Source: Alistipes sp. UBA928
Lineage (GTDB): Bacteria; Bacteroidota; Bacteroidia; Bacteroidales; Rikenellaceae
Direction: 5' to 3'
Length of the DNA: 21,881 nucleotides
Assembly: GCA_002293665.1 (NCBI GenBank)
Contig: DBDQ01000100.1
Coordinates: forward strand, 1 to 21,881
Below are positions 18,301 through 21,881 of the stretch, one piece after another (position 1 is the first letter of the stretch; every line of letters begins with the position of its first letter). The position numbers and the translations under genes are program-made. The notes below the pieces were generated by a model. The model did no database searches. It saw only the letters and a program-made list of their open reading frames with translations, and was not told the DNA's origin.

Positions 18301-19480
18301 GATACGTTTCGAAAACTCGGGCAGCCGCATTCCGCCCGGAGACATGGAGCACATCTTTGAACGTTTCGGGCAGGCCGACGGCAGCCGCAGCGCCGGTTCG
18401 GGCATCGGCCTGCATCTGGCGAAACGCATCGTGGAGTTGCACTACGGCACCATCGAAGCCGAGAACACCGAGACGGGGGTGGCCTTCGTTCTGCGCATTC
18501 CGCTGGGCGAGGCCCACCTGTCGGCCGAACAGAAAGCCGAAACGACGGGCGGCAACGACACCTACGGGATCATAAGCCCCGAAAGGGACGGCGATCTCGA
18601 CAGGTTGGCCGCCGAAGCCGGGGAGCATCAGCATCCGGCGACGGACGAGGGCTCGCTGCGAACGATCTATTTTGTGGACGACGACACCGACCTGTTGAAA
18701 TACATACACCTCGAACTTTCGGATGAGTACCGGATAGAGACCTTTCCCGACGGCGAGAAGGCGTGGGAGGCGATCCTTGCCGGTGCCCCCGACGCTGTGG
18801 TGACCGACCTTGCGATGCCCCTGGGCGACGGAGCGGCGCTATGCCGCAGGATTCGCGAAAACCGCAAGACCGACCATCTGCCCATCATAGTGCTGACCGC
18901 CGAAACGGCCGAGGAGAGCGAGTGCCGCTGTCTGGAGAATGGCGCCGACCGCTATCTGACCAAGCCGGTCGGCCTGGAACTGCTGAAGTGGACTATCGCT
19001 CAGGCAATCGGTGTGCGCGAGACGCTGCGCAGCAAATACAGCACCGAGGCCGGCGAGGGCGACACCGACGGAGACGCGGCAGGTGACGGGGGAAGTGACA
19101 CCGGAGCGAGCACTCCCGACAGCCGTTTCGTGGCAAAGGTGATCGAGAGCATCCGCCGCAATATCGAAGATCCCGAGTTGAGTGTCGAGCAGCTCAGTGC
19201 CGAGATCGGCATCAGCCGCGTGCATCTGGGGCGCAAACTGAAGGAGAACCTCGACATGTCGCCCAGCATGCTGATCCGTTCGATCCGCCTTCGCCACGGC
19301 GCCTACCTGCTGGTGCGGCATAATCTCTACGTTTCGGAGGTGGCCGACAGGGTGGGATTCTCTTCGCCGTCGTCGTTCTCAAACAGTTTCAGAGACTACT
19401 TCGGCATGAGCCCCACCGAGTACGCGGCCAAAAACGCCGATAACGAGGAGATGACCACCGGATTCGACATATCGTCGTGA
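15341..19480 (+). CDS. hybrid two-component system (HTCS): sensor kinase, receiver and AraC regulator in one protein
   Basis: A 1379-residue HTCS that should sense a periplasmic ligand and activate transcription of the divergent susCD pair. In order: signal peptide about 1-24; beta-propeller sensor about 25-650, with at least 13 visible blade motifs (for example GTIWVASRNGLSYFDG, GTLWVGTDGAGLFRLDE, GVLWIGTGFGLSRFDP), consistent with two seven-bladed propellers; Y_Y_Y domain about 705-770 (YSYLMEGFDSGWRRAEG); membrane helix about 787-808; HisKA with phospho-acceptor His836 in LSHEIRTPLTL; HATPase with N-box FNILSNAF (Asn948, Asn952) and G2-like GSGIGLHLAK; receiver about 1107-1225 with Asp1156 (VVTDLAMP), acidic D1113-D1115, Thr1186 and Lys1208; AraC helix-turn-helix about 1260-1365 (LSVEQLSAEIGISRVHLGRK; SEVADRVGFSSPSSFSNSFR). 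Oddity: the G1 box reads FENSGSRIP, with Asn992 for the usual Asp and Arg996 for the second Gly. No CAZyme lies nearby to suggest the ligand. Confidence 0.96.
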   Translation: MATSNFKHTLLLIGFLLCSAALRGQQARLYSSQQGLPNTRINRVYQDPGGTIWVASRNGLSYFDGMHFTTFRRSGDPAGGLKNDLVTAIFTDSRGTCWTGTSEGVQIFDPEYHTFTDFAIGPPDRTHYISSIGETPDGKRIVIATSGARFRVFDADTHQPDSLYTNRLNELIRGEFSGKTLIDSHGIMWMYSENGLCRIDPERGEADSRLWGAARERVPAGISVSVVREEPRSGLVLIGTFNHGVFIYDPALGYVRPPRGGVSRYRVRDILAMERPGPSGRQEVWIGTEESGIRRFDPDTERITEVDIRRSPVDPDRGKIHTLMQDRQGNVWAGIFQTGLLVIPRSVYGFEYNAFTADGEPRGENLACVTSVVRDRSGTLWVGTDGAGLFRLDEGGRTRRFTRENTGELHNNSIMNLTLDGQGKLWIATYMGGITTWAPQEGFRRFSSHPDLQKAVHSAYDGDTGTIWYGTHGSGVVRVSVADGRVERFAGGIPGYVNSVVLDSQERLWVTSAGGLTCFDIATQRADTTRTIGRHDLNSIHRGRDGVLWIGSPDGLVRYDPETNESTRYTREHGLPDNMIYSIEEDSDGVLWIGTGFGLSRFDPREGVFRNFYAYDGLQDNEFQNDASNIDSDGKLFFGGIGGLTSFYPDGVAEWEEPLSDIRFSKLTVAGRNVDYREQTGRHRILDRPIDQARRIVLNQSQNNFSIEFSVLEYTNPQKVRYSYLMEGFDSGWRRAEGTQRSVTYTNLPDGNYRFHIKAVFDGDIDEDGAASNVIEIRILPPWYKTWWAWLVYAAMAATTVWLFIRFLRRRRLRHEEQLAMERKDLRLQMFTDLSHEIRTPLTLVMTPLKAMWEGESDGKRRGIYNLMYRNARRILTIINQLIDMNRIGTPQFRMRFYRTDMIAFLNDIVSAFEHQAVVRNIDCRTMSPRESLDVWIDQCHFDKVVFNILSNAFKFTPDDGTVLISLETYLNSRQSGISVDVPRYLEIRFENSGSRIPPGDMEHIFERFGQADGSRSAGSGIGLHLAKRIVELHYGTIEAENTETGVAFVLRIPLGEAHLSAEQKAETTGGNDTYGIISPERDGDLDRLAAEAGEHQHPATDEGSLRTIYFVDDDTDLLKYIHLELSDEYRIETFPDGEKAWEAILAGAPDAVVTDLAMPLGDGAALCRRIRENRKTDHLPIIVLTAETAEESECRCLENGADRYLTKPVGLELLKWTIAQAIGVRETLRSKYSTEAGEGDTDGDAAGDGGSDTGASTPDSRFVAKVIESIRRNIEDPELSVEQLSAEIGISRVHLGRKLKENLDMSPSMLIRSIRLRHGAYLLVRHNLYVSEVADRVGFSSPSSFSNSFRDYFGMSPTEYAAKNADNEEMTTGFDISS

Positions 19481-19502
19481 GGGGGGATTTCGGGAAATTT
19501 AG

Positions 19503-19510
19503 TATTTTTG
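19503..19510 (+). promoter_or_regulatory. candidate upstream -7 element for the methyltransferase gene
   Basis: TATTTTTG is an exact TAnnTTTG match, 23 bases after the HTCS stop. A transcript from here would start near 19514 and have a leader of about 86 bases. The leader would begin almost inside a small hairpin (GTCCG-like arms GTGCG 19511-19515 and CGCAC 19519-19523), so its use is uncertain. An identical octamer occurs at 19588-19595. Confidence 0.35.
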
Positions 19511-19587
19511 GTGCGTGCCGCACGGGCAGATAGCAGCAAACACCTTACTCGACCGCGCCGTATCACGTGAATTTGCATTTTTCTTCA

Positions 19588-19595
19588 TATTTTTG
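19588..19595 (+). promoter_or_regulatory. candidate -7 element immediately before the methyltransferase ATG
   Basis: TATTTTTG, an exact TAnnTTTG match, ends four bases before the ATG at 19600. If used, transcription would begin at about 19599, producing an almost leaderless message. TTTG at 19572-19575 is too close to be a normally spaced -33 element. Confidence 0.4.
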
Positions 19596-19599
19596 CACT

Positions 19600-20136
19600 A
19601 TGCGAAAACTTTCGATGAACGAACTTGGCCGGCCGGCCGTGAGCGAGGCGCCGTTGCTGCCGCGCATGCCGGTGGCGGTGGTGCTCGACAACGTGCGGAG
19701 TCTCAACAATGTGGGGTCGTTTTTCCGCACCTGCGACGCTTTCGCCGTGGAGCGCCTCGTGCTGTGCGGCATAACCGGCTCGCCGCCCGACCGCGAGATT
19801 CATAAAACTGCTCTCGGGGCAGAGCAGACCGTTCCCTGGGAGCACCACACTTCCGCCGCCGAGGCCGTGACCCGGCTCCGCGGCGAGGGCTATACTCCCC
19901 TTGCGGTGGAGCAGGTGGAGGGGTCGGCCCGGCTCGATGAATTCACCCCCGAACCGGCCATGAAATATGCCCTCGTGTTTGGCAACGAGGTCGATGGTGT
20001 ATCGCAGGGCGCGCTCGATGTGTGCGCCGGTGCGATCGAGATACCGCAGGCCGGCACCAAACATTCGCTCAACGTGGCAGTCAGCGGCGGCGTGGTGTTG
20101 TGGCGCTTTTTTTGTGCATTCCGCAAACTATTGTAA
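19600..20136 (+). CDS. SpoU/TrmH-family RNA 2'-O-methyltransferase
   Basis: A 178-residue SPOUT-class methyltransferase that should transfer a methyl group from S-adenosylmethionine to a ribose 2'-OH in tRNA or rRNA. The three family motifs are visible: motif 1 LDNVRSLNNVGSFFRTCDAF (Asn37, Arg43), motif 2 ALVFGNEVDGVS (about 124-135) and motif 3 IEIPQAGTKHSLNVAVSGG (about 147-164), which form the knotted cofactor site. It lacks the N-terminal RNA-binding L30e-like extension of RlmB, so it is a short TrmH-type protein. The RNA target cannot be named. The frame is open from GTG 19567, but ATG 19600 gives MRKLSMNELGRPAVSE, the usual N-terminus of Bacteroidota homologues. panB starts 26 bases after the stop. 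Confidence 0.92.
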   Translation: MRKLSMNELGRPAVSEAPLLPRMPVAVVLDNVRSLNNVGSFFRTCDAFAVERLVLCGITGSPPDREIHKTALGAEQTVPWEHHTSAAEAVTRLRGEGYTPLAVEQVEGSARLDEFTPEPAMKYALVFGNEVDGVSQGALDVCAGAIEIPQAGTKHSLNVAVSGGVVLWRFFCAFRKLL

Positions 20137-20141
20137 CTTCG
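20134..20141 (+). promoter_or_regulatory. candidate -7 element of panB
   Basis: TAACTTCG has one mismatch to TAnnTTTG and overlaps the stop codon of the methyltransferase gene. It lies 21 bases before the panB ATG, a suitable distance. Read-through from the upstream gene is equally possible because no terminator is visible in the 26-base gap. Confidence 0.35.
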
Positions 20142-20162
20142 CCTCATCAACAATCGCAATTT

Positions 20163-20978
20163 ATGTCGACAGAAGGAAAGACCAGGCCGGTGACGACCCA
20201 CCGGTTGATGGAGATGAAACAGAGAGGCGAACGGATCGCCATGCTCACAGCCTATGACTACTCCACCGCCCGCATCATGGACGCCGCGGGGATGGACGTG
20301 ATACTCGTGGGCGACTCGGCGGCAAACGTCATGGCGGGGTTCGACTCGACGCTGCCCATCACGCTCGACAATATGATCTATCACGCAAAGAGCGTGGTGA
20401 GAGCCGTCAAAAGGGCGCTCGTTGTGGTCGACCTTCCGTTCGGCACCTATCAGGGCAACTCGAAGGAGGCGCTGGCGTCGGCAGTGCGCATCATGAAGGA
20501 GACCGAGGCCAACGCCGTCAAGCTCGAAGGGGGCCTGGAGGTGATAGAGTCGGTGCAGAGGATACTGTCGGCGGGTATTCCCGTGATGGGCCATCTGGGG
20601 CTCACCCCGCAGTCGATCCACCAGTTCGGCACCTACACCGTGAGGGCCCGCGAGGAGGCCGAGGCCGCCAAACTTGCCGACGACGCGGCGCTGCTCGAGC
20701 GTGCGGGATGTTTCGGGCTCGTGCTCGAGAAGATTCCGGCCGATCTTGCCGCGCGTGTGTCGGCCTCGCTGCGCATACCCACGATCAGCATCGGCGCCGG
20801 TGGAGGCTGCGACGGCCAGGTGCTCGTGATGCACGACATGCTGGGCATCAACACCGAGTTCTCGCCCCGTTTCCTGCGCCGCTATGCCGACCTCTTTACC
20901 ATCATGACCGATGCTTTCGTCAACTATATCGCCGATGTGAAGAGCGGGGCTTTTCCCAGCGACGCCGAACAGTATTGA
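20163..20978 (+). CDS. panB: 3-methyl-2-oxobutanoate hydroxymethyltransferase
   Basis: PanB is the first committed step of pantothenate (coenzyme A) biosynthesis: it transfers a hydroxymethyl group from 5,10-methylenetetrahydrofolate to alpha-ketoisovalerate, giving ketopantoate. The protein is 271 residues, near the family norm, and forms a TIM barrel in known structures. Expected metal and substrate residues are present: Asp51-Ser52 in ILVGDSAANVM, Asp90 in VVVDLPFGTY, Lys120 and Glu122 in AVKLEGG, His144 in VMGHLGLTPQS, and the catalytic Glu189 in LVLEKIP. The glycine-rich GAGGGCDGQVLV follows at about 211-222. ATG 20163 is chosen because the open frame upstream overlaps the methyltransferase gene and carries no family similarity. 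panC and panD are not in the window. It is cytoplasmic. Confidence 0.97.
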   Translation: MSTEGKTRPVTTHRLMEMKQRGERIAMLTAYDYSTARIMDAAGMDVILVGDSAANVMAGFDSTLPITLDNMIYHAKSVVRAVKRALVVVDLPFGTYQGNSKEALASAVRIMKETEANAVKLEGGLEVIESVQRILSAGIPVMGHLGLTPQSIHQFGTYTVRAREEAEAAKLADDAALLERAGCFGLVLEKIPADLAARVSASLRIPTISIGAGGGCDGQVLVMHDMLGINTEFSPRFLRRYADLFTIMTDAFVNYIADVKSGAFPSDAEQY

Positions 20979-20984
20979 CCATCT

Positions 20985-21071
20985 GTCATTGCGGGTTTCG
21001 CCGGGGTGAAACAATCCAGAGTGTCAGCCGATAGTATGGATTGCTTAGTCGCCAAGGCTCCTCGCAATGAC
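20985..21071. repeat. imperfect palindromic repeat of interspersed (REP/MITE-like) type
   Basis: An 87-base element bounded by GTCATTGCG (20985-20993) and its exact complement CGCAATGAC (21063-21071), with a second inner pair CAATCCA (21012-21018) and TGGATTG (21037-21043). The outer and inner arms make it a nested cruciform. The same word pattern (CATTGCGnG, AAnCAATCCA, TGGATTGCTT, CTCCTCGCAATGAC) is familiar as an interspersed repeat in many unrelated bacterial genomes, often in intergenic gaps. It encodes no protein and carries no transposase, so it would be non-autonomous. Confidence 0.75.
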
Positions 21072-21089
21072 GACGCTAAACATACCCTG

Positions 21090-21881
21090 ATGAAACAACT
21101 TATTTTGGCATTCGCCGCCCTCGCGGCGATCGGAATTGCCGGGGCGCAGGATAAACCGCGGATCGCCATCGCGGGCATCTCCATAGAGTCGAGCACCTTC
21201 TCCCCCGCCCTCTCCACCGAGGATATGTTTCGCAAGCGCACGGGCGAGTCATTGGTTGACGGTTATACTTTTCTGCGTCCCGGCACTCCCGCCCGCGCCG
21301 CCGCCGAGTGGCTGCCGGTGATGGTGGCCGCCGCGACTCCGGGAGGGGCCGTCACGCGCGAGACCTACGAATCGCTCACCGGGCAGATACTCGACGGACT
21401 GCGGGCCGTGATGCCGATCGACGCACTCTTTTTCGACATTCACGGCGCGATGAGCGTAGTGGGGATGGACGATCCCGAGGCCGATCTGATAGTCCGTATC
21501 CGCGAGGTGATCGGCACCGGGCCGCTTATCTCGACCTGTATGGATACCCATGGCAATCCCACCGTGAGGCTCGCCACCCACACCGACCTCATAACCTGCT
21601 ACCGACTCGCGCCACACGAAGACAGCATGGAGTCGCGCGAGAGGGCTGTCGCGAACCTGCTCGACCGATTGCAAAGCGGCGCCGGGCGGCCGAAGTATAA
21701 AGTGTGGATACCGGTGCCGATACTGCTTCCGGGCGAGCAGACCAGCACGCGCGTGGAACCCGCCCGGTCGCTCTTCGGGGCGATTGCGCCAGCGACGGGC
21801 AATCCCGGAGTTATCGACGCCGCGATCTGGATAGGCTACGCCTGGGCCGACGAGCCACGCAACCACGCCGTGGTGATGGCC
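21090..21881 (+). CDS. M81/MlrC-like metallopeptidase with signal peptide, partial
   Basis: The first 264 residues of an M81-family (MlrC, DUF1485) protein; the C-terminus lies beyond the window. The family is named for MlrC, a zinc enzyme that degrades linearised microcystin, but most members have unknown substrates. A signal peptide MKQLILAFAALAAIGIAGAQ precedes the family start RIAIAGISIESSTFSP. Likely metal residues are Glu33, His118 (FFDIHGAM), Asp152 and His154 (CMDTHGNPT), and His176 (YRLAPHED). Their spacings after His118 (34, 2, 22) agree with the MlrC ligands as I remember them. The later motif LLPGEQTST is also typical. The palindromic repeat lies between panB and this gene, so it is probably transcribed separately. 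I saw no good -7 box in the short gap. The real substrate cannot be inferred. Confidence 0.9.
   Translation, partial: MKQLILAFAALAAIGIAGAQDKPRIAIAGISIESSTFSPALSTEDMFRKRTGESLVDGYTFLRPGTPARAAAEWLPVMVAAATPGGAVTRETYESLTGQILDGLRAVMPIDALFFDIHGAMSVVGMDDPEADLIVRIREVIGTGPLISTCMDTHGNPTVRLATHTDLITCYRLAPHEDSMESRERAVANLLDRLQSGAGRPKYKVWIPVPILLPGEQTSTRVEPARSLFGAIAPATGNPGVIDAAIWIGYAWADEPRNHAVVMA

Noticed and set aside
15824..18709. A 961-codon open frame on the minus strand opposite the HTCS gene
   Set aside because: It is antisense to a fully recognisable HTCS, has no recognisable domain, and its composition (rich in Arg, Val, His) is that of a shadow frame in GC-rich coding DNA.
19511..19523. Small GTGCG/CGCAC hairpin after the HTCS stop as a terminator
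   Set aside because: Five base pairs with a three-base loop and no following T-run; not convincing as an intrinsic terminator.
19563..19570. 8-bp palindrome TCACGTGA upstream of the methyltransferase gene
   Set aside because: It is short, single, and not placed symmetrically to a clear promoter; chance occurrence is plausible.
1..21881. CRISPR arrays, tRNA or rRNA genes, transposases, phage or defence genes
   Set aside because: I looked for regular repeat-spacer patterns, cloverleaf-like sequences and hallmark proteins on both strands and saw none; nearly all of the window is filled by recognisable chromosomal genes.

Overview
The window looks like a chromosomal segment of a GC-rich member of the Bacteroidales. 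The evidence is two SusC/SusD outer-membrane pairs, a FecI/FecR-type ECF sigma/anti-sigma pair with the Bacteroidota DUF4974 tail, a one-protein hybrid two-component system (HTCS), and several close matches to the Bacteroides-type -7 promoter element TAnnTTTG. The base composition and gene set would suit Alistipes or another Rikenellaceae, but I cannot fix the genus from the sequence alone.

Layout. (1) 1-2031, minus strand: an efflux operon starting with a TolC-family outer-membrane protein, followed by a periplasmic adaptor lipoprotein cut by the window edge. (2) 2102-8984, plus strand: ECF sigma factor, FecR anti-sigma factor, SusC with an N-terminal STN signalling domain, and SusD, closed by a long hairpin. 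This is a complete trans-envelope signalling and uptake locus. (3) 9073-9585: msrA, a methionine sulfoxide reductase, alone between two converging nutrient-uptake loci. (4) 15073 down to 9731, minus strand: a second SusC/SusD pair without STN, ended by a hairpin with a T-run. (5) 15341-19480, plus strand: a 1379-residue HTCS divergent from the second susC and probably its activator. (6) 19600-20978: a SpoU/TrmH-type RNA methyltransferase and panB. (7) 20985-21071: a palindromic repeat of an interspersed type. (8) 21090-end: an exported M81/MlrC-like metallopeptidase, cut by the window edge.

How the parts work together. The two SusCD pairs represent the two main control schemes of Bacteroidota nutrient uptake. 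In the first, the STN domain of the transporter should report ligand passage to FecR, which releases the sigma factor. In the second, the HTCS beta-propeller sensor should detect a periplasmic ligand and its AraC domain should activate the susC promoter. In the 267-bp divergent region I see two exact 8-bp direct repeats exactly 21 bp apart, just upstream of the probable susC -7 box, where an AraC-type activator would sit. No glycoside hydrolase, lyase, sulfatase or peptidase lies beside either pair, so the substrates cannot be named.

No CRISPR array, prophage, transposase, tRNA or rRNA was seen, and no gene-free stretch exceeds 300 bases. Nothing here is clearly an undescribed multi-gene system. 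The most informative non-coding signals are the 21-bp direct repeats, the palindromic repeat after panB, and a perfect 14-bp palindrome between the efflux operon and the sigma gene.
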